Shown in pieces: positions 52,945 to 62,113 of a stretch of 64,000 nt of DNA. Made by a program: the position numbers and the translations under genes. The first letter of the stretch is position 1. Each line of letters begins with the position of its first letter. Below the pieces are notes generated by a model, which was not told where the DNA came from, did no database searches, and was given only the letters and a program-made list of their open reading frames with translations. Source of the DNA: Roseibacillus sp. (lineage in GTDB: Bacteria; Verrucomicrobiota; Verrucomicrobiia; Verrucomicrobiales; Akkermansiaceae); NCBI GenBank assembly GCA_028821775.1, contig JAPKFB010000007.1:35194-99193 (forward strand), written 5' to 3'.

Positions 52945-54774
52945 ATGCGTCTGCTCCTCGCCCACCTATTGATGCTCTTTGTTCTGGCCGGACCTGCTTT
53001 TTCGGAGCGCGACCCGATTCGACTCACGCATGGCCCCATGTTGGGCAATCCCACCGCGAATTCGGTGCGGGTGTGGGCGCGGACCTCGGATCCGGGGGAG
53101 TTTTCGGTGCGCTACGGAGTGCGCCCCTTGAGGTTGAAGCAAGCTTCCAGAGGGGTGGTCACGGCGATCGAAAACGACAACACCGGAGTGGTCGAGTTGA
53201 CGAAATTGAAGTCGAATCAGCGCTATCACTACCAGGTTTACATCGAGGATCGTCCCCATGGCTTGCCTGGGAGTTTTCTCACCCTGCCAGCGGCGGAGGA
53301 TACCCGGAACGACGAGTACAATCCGAAGGGGCTCTTCAACTTTCGCTTTGAAGTGGGTTCGTGCGCCAATCAGAACCCGCGGCATGGACTGGGCCATCGC
53401 CAGCCAGTCTACGAGAATCTGAACAAGGACTGGGCGCGCAAGACGCATTTCCACATCATGAATGGGGACTGGCTCTACGAGGAATTGCGTGAGTACCCGG
53501 TGGAAGGATGGCGCCTGCGATCCGGAGTTGAGAAGTTGCCGCGGGCGGTCGAGGTGATGCCGACGGTGGTGGGAGTGTGGGAGAACTACAAGCTCTACCT
53601 GGATCGCGGCGATGAGCTTTCGAAGTGGCATCGTCATGTCCCGAGCTACTTCACCTTCGACGATCACGAGTTGGTGAACGATATCTGGGGGGCGGGCACG
53701 GCGGGAAAACGGCATCGGCGCACGGTCTTTCGCGATATTGGCACCTACGCATGGTACAATTATCTGGGCTGGGCCAATCCCACCGAGGATGACAACGCAC
53801 TTCACTTCGGGCGGGCTGCGATGAAGAAAGGGAGCACGCTGCTGGTCGACGAGCGCGCGGATTTCACGAAGTTGCCCCTCAAGGAGATGTTGAATCTCCA
53901 TGTTCACTGGGGGACGAAGGAAGCGGGCGTCAACGACATGCAGTACGACAACGACGCCGGGCACAAGAATTCCTATGTTTACGACATCGTCAAGGTGGTC
54001 GACAGGAACACCCTGGAGCTCCACATGCCCGCCAAGGTGAGCGACACGGTGAGCTACTCCATTGGTCGCACGAGCTACGGGAAGTTTCGCGTGAGCAACT
54101 GTGAGTACTATCTTGTCGATACGCGCAGTGCGCGCGACATGCACGATATTCGTGATCGCGGGAAGAAGGGGCTCTCGATGCTGGGGACCAGGCAGCGCGA
54201 TTGGTTGCTCAAGTCGATGAAGGAGAGCGACGCGGATTTCTTTTTCGTGATCTCGTCGGTGCCCTTCATGATTCCGCACAGCGGAGCAGGGGGCTTCGAG
54301 GCGGACTTTGCGAACAAGGAGGAAGCGTGGACCGGATTCTTTGACGAGCGCGAGATGCTGATTGCGGAGTGGGAAAAGATGAACAAGCCGGTTTTCGTCA
54401 TGACGGGCGATCTCCACAACAGCTTTGCGATCAAGATTACGGATCAGATCTGGGAGTTCTGCTGCGGACCGCACAACAGTGTGAATCATGTGCCCAAGCT
54501 CGATGAAAGCGATCGCCCCGCCACCGGCAAGTTCAAGTTTGGGCCGCGCGAGTGCGACATTCGCTGGAGCAGTTATATTCTCCCCGACTTGCCCCGTCTT
54601 GAGCGCCTCTACCCGTACTACTGCGTGGTGCAGGTGAACAACGTCTTCAACATGCCCAAGAAACTTGACGGCAAACGATGGGTGGCCTATCCGCACCCGC
54701 AGATCGTCTTCCAGTACTACAATGGAAGGACCGGGGAGTTGGAGTATGCCGAATCGATCTCGACCCAGCGATAG
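52945..54774 (+). CDS. PhoD-like alkaline phosphatase, secreted
   Basis: ATG 52945 gives a signal peptide (MRLLLAHLLMLFVLAGPAFS); the frame is open 25 codons before that. The N-terminal Fn3-like PhoD_N domain (TANSVRVWARTSDPGEFSVR, ELTKLKSNQRYHYQVYI) is followed by the metallophosphatase: NGDWLYEE, YFTFDDHELVNDIWG (metal Asp-Asp-His), STL-LVDERADF and VMTGDLHNSF (Asp-His). At 609 residues it is in the range of PVC PhoD-like proteins. It likely hydrolyses phosphate mono- or diesters outside the cytoplasm, to supply phosphorus. It is transcribed divergently from the ABC exporter across a gap of about 100 bases. Confidence 0.9.
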   Translation: MRLLLAHLLMLFVLAGPAFSERDPIRLTHGPMLGNPTANSVRVWARTSDPGEFSVRYGVRPLRLKQASRGVVTAIENDNTGVVELTKLKSNQRYHYQVYIEDRPHGLPGSFLTLPAAEDTRNDEYNPKGLFNFRFEVGSCANQNPRHGLGHRQPVYENLNKDWARKTHFHIMNGDWLYEELREYPVEGWRLRSGVEKLPRAVEVMPTVVGVWENYKLYLDRGDELSKWHRHVPSYFTFDDHELVNDIWGAGTAGKRHRRTVFRDIGTYAWYNYLGWANPTEDDNALHFGRAAMKKGSTLLVDERADFTKLPLKEMLNLHVHWGTKEAGVNDMQYDNDAGHKNSYVYDIVKVVDRNTLELHMPAKVSDTVSYSIGRTSYGKFRVSNCEYYLVDTRSARDMHDIRDRGKKGLSMLGTRQRDWLLKSMKESDADFFFVISSVPFMIPHSGAGGFEADFANKEEAWTGFFDEREMLIAEWEKMNKPVFVMTGDLHNSFAIKITDQIWEFCCGPHNSVNHVPKLDESDRPATGKFKFGPRECDIRWSSYILPDLPRLERLYPYYCVVQVNNVFNMPKKLDGKRWVAYPHPQIVFQYYNGRTGELEYAESISTQR

Positions 54775-54901
54775 ACCATGATTCATCGACCCGGGAGGAT
54801 GCCTCGGTCCTGCGGGTCATATCGAGTTGAAAGAAAGAGGGCGCACCGGAGGTTCGAGGTTGAACCCAATTCTGCACGCCCTAAAACGAATCATTAAACC
54901 G

Positions 54902-55933
54902 ATGAGAACTTCACTACGATCATCACTTGCTCTCCTCGTGGCCACTGGGCCGTTGATGGCGGAGCCAAATCCGACTCGACCGGGCGGGAGTCCATTTGCC
55001 TTCGAGGAAAACGACCGCGTGGCCTTGGTTGGCAATACGGTCATTGAGAGGGCCCAGCGCTTTGGCCATGTGGAAACCATGCTCAATTTGAGTGCTGGCG
55101 CGAGGGTAGGTGGAGTCACCTTCCGCAATCTCGGATGGAGCGGGGATTCCGTGTTCGGTGATGCGCGCTCCTATTTTGGGACTCCCAAGGAAGGGCGGGC
55201 CCGCTTGCAGCGCGTGGTGGGAGAGGCGAAACCAACCGTTTTGCTGGTGTGCTATGGCACCAACGCGGCGATGACCGCTTCAAAGGGGTGGACCAATGAT
55301 TCGTCCGGTGCAGTGAGATCAAAGGGCGGCGACGAGGTGAGTCTGGCGTTGTTTCTCGAGACCTACGGGCAGTTGCTCGACCTGATGAAAGAAGGCGCGG
55401 GAGAATCCCTCCGGGAGGTGGTGCTCCTCTCTCCACCGCCCTTGGAGAATCTCGGGAAGCCATGGCCGGATCAGACGGCGAACAATCGCAGGTTGGCGAT
55501 TTATCGGGATGCCATTCGCGGGTTGGCCAAGGAGCGCGGACATCGCTTTCTTGATTTGTATGAAGCGATGGGCGGAAACAATCTCAAGCCAGGTCAGCAG
55601 AGCAAAGAACCGCTCACCAAGAACGGCTTGCACTACGAAGGGGCCGGTTACCTCGTGATGGCGAAGGCACTGGTGGAAGGGTTGGGATTGAAGCTGCCCT
55701 CGCAATTGACGGCGCGGCACGATCTGGTGGCGGAGGTGCGGAGCTCCGTGATGGAGAAGAACCGGCTCTTCTTTCATCGCTGGCGACCAGCCAACGAGAC
55801 CTATCTCTTCCTGTTCCGAAAGCACGAGCAGGGCAACAATGCGAAGGAAATTCCGATGTTTGATCCCCTGATCAAGGCCGAGGAAAAAAAGATCAGCCAA
55901 CGACGTGCTGCGGTATTTAGCAATTTGAAGTGA
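54902..55933 (+). CDS. SGNH/GDSL-hydrolase-like protein, exported, with altered block I
   Basis: ATG 54902 begins a signal peptide (MRTSLRSSLALLVATGPLMA); an upstream in-frame codon lacks signal features. The SGNH fold is evident: block I region DRVALVGNTVIERAQRFG, block II NLGWSGDSVFGDA, block III LLVCYGTNAA and block V KNGLHYEGAGYLVM with the catalytic-type His. The usual GDS serine of block I is replaced by GNT (44-46), and the block V Asp by Asn, so a classical triad is not visible. The same GNT variant is, from memory, frequent in PVC proteins encoded before PVC-type heme proteins. The next gene overlaps or abuts, implying coupling. The function may be binding rather than esterase activity. 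Confidence 0.8.
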   Translation: MRTSLRSSLALLVATGPLMAEPNPTRPGGSPFAFEENDRVALVGNTVIERAQRFGHVETMLNLSAGARVGGVTFRNLGWSGDSVFGDARSYFGTPKEGRARLQRVVGEAKPTVLLVCYGTNAAMTASKGWTNDSSGAVRSKGGDEVSLALFLETYGQLLDLMKEGAGESLREVVLLSPPPLENLGKPWPDQTANNRRLAIYRDAIRGLAKERGHRFLDLYEAMGGNNLKPGQQSKEPLTKNGLHYEGAGYLVMAKALVEGLGLKLPSQLTARHDLVAEVRSSVMEKNRLFFHRWRPANETYLFLFRKHEQGNNAKEIPMFDPLIKAEEKKISQRRAAVFSNLK

Positions 55934-55938
55934 AGGCG

Positions 55939-58900
55939 ATGAAGACCACGATTTTGATTGGAACGACGCTCCTTGCGAGTGTGCTCACGATGCAGGCCCA
56001 GCGTGGGCTCAAGGATATTCCGAATCCCGATCCCAAAGTCCAGGAGGCGGGGTTCAAGTTGCCGGAGGGAGCAAAGATCAACCTCTTTGCTTCGGATCCG
56101 CTGATCACGAAGCCGATCCACATGAACTGGGATGGCGAAGGTCGCCTCTGGGTGGTCGGAAGTCCGCTCTATCCTCACATCAAGCCGGGGGAGGAGGAGC
56201 TCGATATGTTGTATATTCTCGAGGACACCAATGGGGATGGGACTGCAGACAAGGTGACCGAGTTTGCCGACAACCTATACATTCCCACTGCGGTTTTGCC
56301 CGGCGATGGCGGAGTCTATGTCGCGAATTCGACCGAGATGATTTTCATTCGAGATACCGACGGCGATGGAAAGGGTGATGAACGGCGGGTGGTGCTTTCC
56401 GGGTTCGGAACGGAAGACACGCACCACCTCCTGCACACCTTCCGATGGGGGCCGGCCGGCTACCTTTGGATGAACCAGTCGATCTATATTCACAGTCACA
56501 TCGAAACTCCTTACGGGGTGCGGCGCCTGTTGGGTGGCGGGATGTGGCACTTTCGTCCCGAGAGTGGACGCTTGGAAGTGTTCATGAAGGGACTCGTCAA
56601 TCCATGGGGTCACGTCTTCGATGATTGGGGGCAGAGCTTCATGACAGACGGTGCAGGCGGGAGGGGGATCAACTTTGTCTTTCCTCGATCCGTCTTCGTG
56701 ACCTCACCCGGGGCCTCGCGCACGGTCACCGGGTTGAACCCCGGCCAGCCCAAGCTCTGTAGCCTTGAAGTGGTTTCTGGCACTCACGTTCCCGAAGACT
56801 GGGTGGGCACCCTGCTTGCGCCAGATTTCCGCGGTCACCGCATCAATTGTTTCAAACTGAGCGACAATGGCAGTGCCTATGTTTCGACCAAGGTTGAGGA
56901 TCTGGTTTCCTCGACCCACCGGGCCTTTCGTCCCATCGATGTGAAGATGGGACCTGATGGCGCGATCTATATTGCGGACTGGTATAATCCGATCATTCAG
57001 CACGGAGAGGTCGACTTCCGTGACGGGCGTCGTGATCACAAGCACGGCCGGATATGGCGCATCAGCTTCCCGGAGCGTCCCCTCGTGAAGACCCCCAGGA
57101 TTGCGGGCGCTTCACCGGCATCATTGATCGAGATGCTCGATTCGTCAGAAGGGCTGACCCGCACCCTGGTGGCTGCGGAGTTGAGGCAACGCGAAGCCAA
57201 AGAGGTGATGCCGGTCTTGGAAAAGTGGGCTGCGGGACTGAAGGATGGTCAGGACCTGCAGAAGTTGCGTGCGATTTGGGGATCGCAGGCGCTGGGTGAG
57301 TTCAAGCGTGAGTGGGCCACCTCGCTTTTGTCCTCGGAGAATCCGAAGGCCCGCGCGGGGGCGTTGCGTGCGCTCTACTATGGTGCGGGTGATGAGAAGA
57401 TTGAACGGGCCCTGCTCGAGAAGGCGGTTGTCGATCCCCATCAGCAGGTGCGCTTGTGGGCAGTGAGCGTCTTGGCGCAATTGAGCTGGCCGGATACGGT
57501 TGCCCTGGCGGTGCGCGCGCTGGAAGGCGAAGGGGTCGACGACTTCCTCGACTTCGCGGTGTGGTCGATCTGTCGGGAGCATGCGGATCGCTGGGTGGGG
57601 GTGGCGCAGGAGCGCAATCCATTTCGGCATACCTGGCAACTGTTCTACGCGGCGCGGGCGATGAAGGAGCCGATCGGAATGGCCTACGTGTTGAACGCGC
57701 TCGCGGGCGGGGAGTTCAAAACGGATGCCCAGCTCAAGGAGGTGATCGACTGGGTGGCGACGGTGGGAGATGGAACTCATCTTGAAGCCTTGTTCTCGGT
57801 CGCCCTGGAGGAGGATGCCCCGGACATTCGCCGATTGCAGGTGCTGAAGGGCCTTAGCGATGCCGCCAAGCTGCGGAGACAGCGACCGTCCGGAGATCTC
57901 GCGCGGTTGACCAAGTTTCTCGAATCAGGCAAGGGTGCGGTCTTTTCCCAGGCGACCACGTTGGCTGGGCATTGGAAGCTGGAAGGGGCCCGACCTGCGC
58001 TGGAAACGGCCTTTCTTGGTGGTGACGGAAGAACATCGAACGCCGCCTTGGAAGGATTGCGTGCGCTGGGTGGAGCAAAGACGGTTGCGTTCTTTGCCAA
58101 GACCGCGAGCGACACAGGGGGTTCGTTTGCTCAGCGCGTACGTGCGGTGGTGGGACAGACCCGGCTGGATCCCAAGGCAGGTGCGGAGTTGGCGGTGAGT
58201 CTGCTGCAGGTTGCAGAGAATGGGGAGCAGGCAAGGCCGATCGTGGATGTCTTTCTTGAGAACAGAAAAGGTCCGGGTGCCTTGGCCGCCGTGTTGAATC
58301 GTCCTGGAGTCACCTTGTCGCCCGAGGTGGCGCAGGTCGGGATGAATCGAGCGGGAAGCGCCGCCAACAAGTCGCCAGCGCTCGTGAAAGCCTTCCAGAA
58401 GGTAGGCAAGGTGAAGCCAATGAAGCTTCAGCTCAGCGCCGCCGAGATGAATGCGATGATGATACGGGTTGCGGAAAAAGGAAATCCTGTCCGTGGAGAG
58501 AGAATCTACCGGAGCGTGGGACTGCAGTGTGTAGTCTGCCACGCCATCGGGGGAGCGGGAGGAGTTATTGGTCCGGACCTGGTGAGCATGGGATCGAGTG
58601 CGCCGGTGGACTACTTGGTCGAGTCCCTGCTGGAGCCCAGTAAGAAGCTCAAGGAAGGCTATCACACGGCGGTGGTGGCGACCAAGGCGGGCGACATCTA
58701 TGCCGGGGCGGTGGCCCGCGAGGATGAGCGAGAGGTTGTCATTCGTGATGCCACCGGCAAGGAGACGCGGGTGCCCAAGTCACAGATTGCGAGCAAGAGC
58801 ATGAGTCCGGTATCGCTCATGCCGATGGGTCTCACTGCCAAGCTGCGGGAAGACGAATTTGTCGACCTGGTGCGGTTCCTCTCCGAGCTGGGCAAGGAAG

Positions 58901-59370
58901 GGGCCTACAAGACGACCGCGAATCGATTTGTGCGGACATGGGAAGTCTTGCAACCCCACCCTCGCACGCCAGACGCCCTGGGGCACTACGGGTCCAAGTT
59001 TTTTGCGGACGATTTCAAGGAGTCGAAGTGGACCGCCATGGTCAGCAAGGTGAATGGTGGATTGCCGACCGATGAGCTTCCCAGGGTCAAGGGTCGGGGG
59101 CGTAGTTCCTATGGTGTGGCGCGCTTTTCTCTCAATCTTGCCAAGGCGGGAACAATCTCCTTCAAGCTCACGGGAAATCTGAAGGATCTGGATCTGTTTG
59201 TGAGTGACAAAGAGATCAAGCTCCCGGACGACAAGGAGAGCGTGACGATCGAGGTCGATCGCCCGGCAGGGCGCTCCAAGGTGACCGTGATTGGTTTGCT
59301 GGGAACCGAGCTTGGCGAGCTTTCGGTGGAGCTTTTGGGCGATGCGGGCGCATTCCGATTGGTCAGGTAG
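55939..59370 (+). CDS. PVC-type heme-binding CxxCH protein with beta-propeller and HEAT repeats
   Basis: About 1143 residues with a signal peptide (MKTTILIGTTLLASVLTMQA); ATG 55939 is chosen, while GTG 55930 overlapping the previous stop is possible. The N-terminal propeller, about 35-380, belongs to the PVC membrane-bound dehydrogenase domain (FASDPLITKPIHMNWDGEGR, MLYILEDTNGDGTADKVTEF, GPDGAIYIADWYNPI). HEAT repeats follow (about 390-830), then a cytochrome-c-like domain with CVVCH (864-868) and GPDLVSMGSSAPVDYLVESL, ending in a beta-sandwich. Heme is expected to be covalently bound in the periplasm. It probably transfers electrons from sugar or alcohol oxidation, with the SGNH protein as partner. 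The substrate is unknown. Confidence 0.92.
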   Translation: MKTTILIGTTLLASVLTMQAQRGLKDIPNPDPKVQEAGFKLPEGAKINLFASDPLITKPIHMNWDGEGRLWVVGSPLYPHIKPGEEELDMLYILEDTNGDGTADKVTEFADNLYIPTAVLPGDGGVYVANSTEMIFIRDTDGDGKGDERRVVLSGFGTEDTHHLLHTFRWGPAGYLWMNQSIYIHSHIETPYGVRRLLGGGMWHFRPESGRLEVFMKGLVNPWGHVFDDWGQSFMTDGAGGRGINFVFPRSVFVTSPGASRTVTGLNPGQPKLCSLEVVSGTHVPEDWVGTLLAPDFRGHRINCFKLSDNGSAYVSTKVEDLVSSTHRAFRPIDVKMGPDGAIYIADWYNPIIQHGEVDFRDGRRDHKHGRIWRISFPERPLVKTPRIAGASPASLIEMLDSSEGLTRTLVAAELRQREAKEVMPVLEKWAAGLKDGQDLQKLRAIWGSQALGEFKREWATSLLSSENPKARAGALRALYYGAGDEKIERALLEKAVVDPHQQVRLWAVSVLAQLSWPDTVALAVRALEGEGVDDFLDFAVWSICREHADRWVGVAQERNPFRHTWQLFYAARAMKEPIGMAYVLNALAGGEFKTDAQLKEVIDWVATVGDGTHLEALFSVALEEDAPDIRRLQVLKGLSDAAKLRRQRPSGDLARLTKFLESGKGAVFSQATTLAGHWKLEGARPALETAFLGGDGRTSNAALEGLRALGGAKTVAFFAKTASDTGGSFAQRVRAVVGQTRLDPKAGAELAVSLLQVAENGEQARPIVDVFLENRKGPGALAAVLNRPGVTLSPEVAQVGMNRAGSAANKSPALVKAFQKVGKVKPMKLQLSAAEMNAMMIRVAEKGNPVRGERIYRSVGLQCVVCHAIGGAGGVIGPDLVSMGSSAPVDYLVESLLEPSKKLKEGYHTAVVATKAGDIYAGAVAREDEREVVIRDATGKETRVPKSQIASKSMSPVSLMPMGLTAKLREDEFVDLVRFLSELGKEGAYKTTANRFVRTWEVLQPHPRTPDALGHYGSKFFADDFKESKWTAMVSKVNGGLPTDELPRVKGRGRSSYGVARFSLNLAKAGTISFKLTGNLKDLDLFVSDKEIKLPDDKESVTIEVDRPAGRSKVTVIGLLGTELGELSVELLGDAGAFRLVR

Positions 59371-59578
59371 GATTGCGTTCCATTGTCAGATCGGGTGGAG
59401 AGGGCGCGACTTGGACCTGAACCGGGGGCAGGAGCCATGGGCTTTGTCCGGCAACATTTTGGAGAGATTGTGCAGGAGGAATGATCCAGCATGGGGGCAG
59501 GGGGAAACTCTGTAATTTATACAGTATTGATATTCAATGACTTCTGTGCTTTAGTGCCTCCTCACTGATTCATTCATC

Positions 59579-59815
59579 ATGAAGGCATTTGCGATTCTTA
59601 TCATTCTTTCGGCGATGGCCCTGTTTGGCAGCGCGTTCTTTGGCGTTTACACCGCGCCCGGATTGGAAAAATTCCCGACAGTCGAGAGTCTGGGGAAGAA
59701 GAAGGAGGGAGAATCGAAGCCGAGAGGGATCTTTCCGATCAATTCCAAGGGAAAGGTCAACGAACGGAACAACTACCTGAAATCGGTCCAACGAGAGGTC
59801 TCGCCCAAAGGCTAG
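59579..59815 (+). CDS. small membrane-anchored or secreted protein of unknown function
   Basis: 78 residues beginning MKAFAILIILSAMALFGSAF, a hydrophobic anchor or uncleaved signal, followed by a polar tail with GLEKFPTVESLGKKKEGESK and a basic C-terminus. It lies 208 bases after the heme protein gene and is preceded by an AT-rich stretch (59511-59545, TTTATACAGTATTGATATTC) that could be a promoter, standing out against the GC-rich surroundings. No homology is recognised. The coding call rests on the signal-like start and the unusual upstream AT content. Confidence 0.55.
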   Translation: MKAFAILIILSAMALFGSAFFGVYTAPGLEKFPTVESLGKKKEGESKPRGIFPINSKGKVNERNNYLKSVQREVSPKG

Positions 59816-59974
59816 GGCGTGGTTGAGAAGTCCTGCGCAGCGCGGTCCCTGAGATTTTCAGGTGAGCATGGTGCGGCCCAGGCCGCTGTCAAAAGTGGGC
59901 CCCAAAAGGGCGGCCCCTGTTCCCCGCAGGTCTTGTTGCGCCCCGGACGCCGGGAGAGACCAAGCAAGGCTCCC

Positions 59975-60463
59975 TCACTTGGCGGCTGGTGCGGGGAGAG
60001 CCTCTTTCTTCATCGGTGGGCGGCGAAGGGACATGATGCCGTGGTCGCCCTTGTCGGACTTGTACTTGGCCTCGAAGGCATCCTTGTTGACGGAGCCTTC
60101 GAGAGAGTGCGTGCCGATCAACTTGGGCAGTTCCATTTTCCCATTCAGACCGAAGGAACCGTCCGGGGCCTTGGCGACTTCGAGGGTATGGACATAGTTG
60201 CCAAACTGGAGGATGCCCCAGCCGGCACGGTAGCGGAAATCGTAGAATCCTGGCTTGCCCGGAGTTTCGCTGATGATGCACCAGAGTGGGCCTTCGTGCC
60301 CATTCCAGTTGCTTTTCCAGGTGCCTTTCCAAGCCCCGGTGGGATTGTCGAACTTCCCGGCCGCTGCCGCGACCGCTTTGTCAAAGCGAACCTGGTAGGA
60401 GAGGCAGGAGGAGAGCAACCCGCAAAATCCGATCAGAAGGGAGAGGCGGAGCAGGCGGGACAT
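59975..60463 (-). CDS. predicted lipoprotein of unknown function
   Basis: ATG 60463 starts a lipoprotein signal (MSRLLRLSLLIGFCGLLSSC, lipobox LSSC at 17-20); the longer frame up to 60649 is not coding-like. The mature protein, about 142 residues, is beta-rich with GAWKGTWKSNWNGHEGPLWC, GFYDFRYRAGWGILQFGNYV and FEAKYKSDKGDHGIMSLRR, suggesting a small barrel or lipocalin-like fold. It ends 159 bases from the convergent small gene. It sits just downstream of the first Gfo/Idh gene on the same strand, so it may be in its transcript. No function can be assigned. Confidence 0.75.
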   Translation of the reverse strand: MSRLLRLSLLIGFCGLLSSCLSYQVRFDKAVAAAAGKFDNPTGAWKGTWKSNWNGHEGPLWCIISETPGKPGFYDFRYRAGWGILQFGNYVHTLEVAKAPDGSFGLNGKMELPKLIGTHSLEGSVNKDAFEAKYKSDKGDHGIMSLRRPPMKKEALPAPAAK

Positions 60464-60555
60464 AGAGGGAGAACACTGAAGATTCAAGGGATCAGGCACA
60501 AGCTTCAAGCGGGGTGAAGCCCGCTTGAAACTTGAAACCTTCCACTTGAGTATTC

Positions 60556-61947
60556 TTAGATCTTGGGCTCCCAGCCCGCGCGGTAATCCCGCTTCACGAG
60601 CTTGGTGGCGGCGGCATTGTCCTTGGACTTCATGTTGGGACCATCCCATTCGATGGGGCGACCCTCTCCGATGCGTTGAGCAATGTTTCCAAGAAGGATG
60701 ACCTCGTTGAGGTAGGCGGCGATCTCAAAGTTTGAGTAGGACTTATCCTTGGGATCCTTCATCATGTTGAACCACTCCTTCACGTGTCCGGGAGAACGCG
60801 GGATGGTCTGCGGGATGTTCTTGCAGGACTCGTGGTCGTTGATGTTCGAGTAGGTTTTTTCGCCCTTGCGCATCATGAACACGGTCTGGCCATAGTCGTC
60901 CGGAGAGTAGATCTCACCTTCGGTGCCCTTAATCAGGCAGCAGCTGACGGGGAGCTTGCCCTGCTTGGCGACGAGGTTCCTGGTGATATCGGTGTAGGGG
61001 CGAATGGGCGCCTGACGATCCCTCGGGTTGCCGTCGTACCACCAGAACTTGAGTGAAGGCCAGCCCGCGCGGGCCGGGAAGTCATAGCGGACGCGGGAAC
61101 TGAGCGGGAAGGTCTCGCCGAAGTCGCGGGAGGCCACTTCGCACTCGATCTTGTCCGGGTAGCCGAGCTTGAGGGCGCGGAAGGGCATGTTGACGGTATG
61201 ACAGGCCATGTCGCCGAGTGCTCCAGTGCCAAAGTCGGCCCAGCCGCGCCACTTGAAGGTGTGGTAGACGCCGTTTTTGAATGGACGAGGCTGTGCTGGT
61301 CCGAGCCAGAGATCCCAGTCGAGGAAAGCGGGAATGGGATCGGAACCTTTGGGGCGTGGGATCCCCTGCGGCCAGACGGGACGATTGGTCCAGACGTGCA
61401 GCTCGGTGGGATTCCCGATCGCACCAGCATGGATCACTTCCACCGCGCGGCGGAGTCCATTATTGGCGCTTCCCTGATTACCCATCTGGGTGGCGAGGTT
61501 CTTTTCGCGGGCGAGACCGCGCATGATACGGGACTCCCACACCGTTTGACTCAGGGGCTTCTGAACGTAGGCGTGTTTGCCCATGGCCATTGCGGTGATC
61601 GCGGCGACGCCGTGGCAGTGGTCGGGAGTGGAAACGGTGACCGCATCGATCTGGTTTTCCATCTTCTCGAGCATTTTGCGAAAGTCCTGGAACTTGGCAG
61701 CCTTGGGGAACTTTTTCGCTTTCTTGCCGAGGGTGTTGAGGTCGACATCGCAAAGGGCGACAATTTCTCCCCCTTCGCGGGCGGCGTTGTCGGTGTCGCT
61801 GCTTCCCTTACCCCCGACGCCGATACAGGCGACGCGGATTTTGGAGTTGAGGTTCTGTCCACTGACGATTGCGGGGAACCCGATGGTGGAGGCCCCAGCC
61901 GCGAGACCAGTCTTCTTGATAAATTTTCGGCGAGTGAATTCTGTCAT
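60556..61947 (-). CDS. Gfo/Idh/MocA family oxidoreductase, Tat-exported
   Basis: 463 residues with a twin-arginine signal (RRKFIKKTGLAAGASTIGFP). The Rossmann start KIRVACIGVGGKGSSD with IVALCDVD, and the catalytic-region VQKPLSQTVWESR (Lys of the QKP/EKP motif), identify the Gfo/Idh/MocA family. Later parts include WTNRPVWPQGIPRPKGSDP and LGDMACHTVNMPFRALKL, typical of the PVC secreted subgroup. It should bind NAD(P) and act on sugars or cyclitols in the periplasm, with cofactor co-transported by Tat. It shares a 166-base divergent region with the second Gfo/Idh gene. Substrate unknown. Confidence 0.92.
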   Translation of the reverse strand: MTEFTRRKFIKKTGLAAGASTIGFPAIVSGQNLNSKIRVACIGVGGKGSSDTDNAAREGGEIVALCDVDLNTLGKKAKKFPKAAKFQDFRKMLEKMENQIDAVTVSTPDHCHGVAAITAMAMGKHAYVQKPLSQTVWESRIMRGLAREKNLATQMGNQGSANNGLRRAVEVIHAGAIGNPTELHVWTNRPVWPQGIPRPKGSDPIPAFLDWDLWLGPAQPRPFKNGVYHTFKWRGWADFGTGALGDMACHTVNMPFRALKLGYPDKIECEVASRDFGETFPLSSRVRYDFPARAGWPSLKFWWYDGNPRDRQAPIRPYTDITRNLVAKQGKLPVSCCLIKGTEGEIYSPDDYGQTVFMMRKGEKTYSNINDHESCKNIPQTIPRSPGHVKEWFNMMKDPKDKSYSNFEIAAYLNEVILLGNIAQRIGEGRPIEWDGPNMKSKDNAAATKLVKRDYRAGWEPKI

Positions 61948-62113
61948 GGCTTGAGCGCGGGATTGTAGAGCTGAGGGAAAGGGTTGGAAGCTGATTCTTT
62001 GGATTCGAAAAGAGTAGTTTTTCGATCAATTTCCGGGAGCTGAACCGTAAGGCACCTGTTGGAACTACTATCAATTTGGACCCTGTGGTCCTGATTTATC
62101 GAGGAAAGGCATC

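Noticed and set aside
52966..54786. A 606-codon open frame antisense to the PhoD gene
   Set aside because: The plus strand encodes a full PhoD with signal peptide and metal sites; the antisense sequence has no recognisable features.
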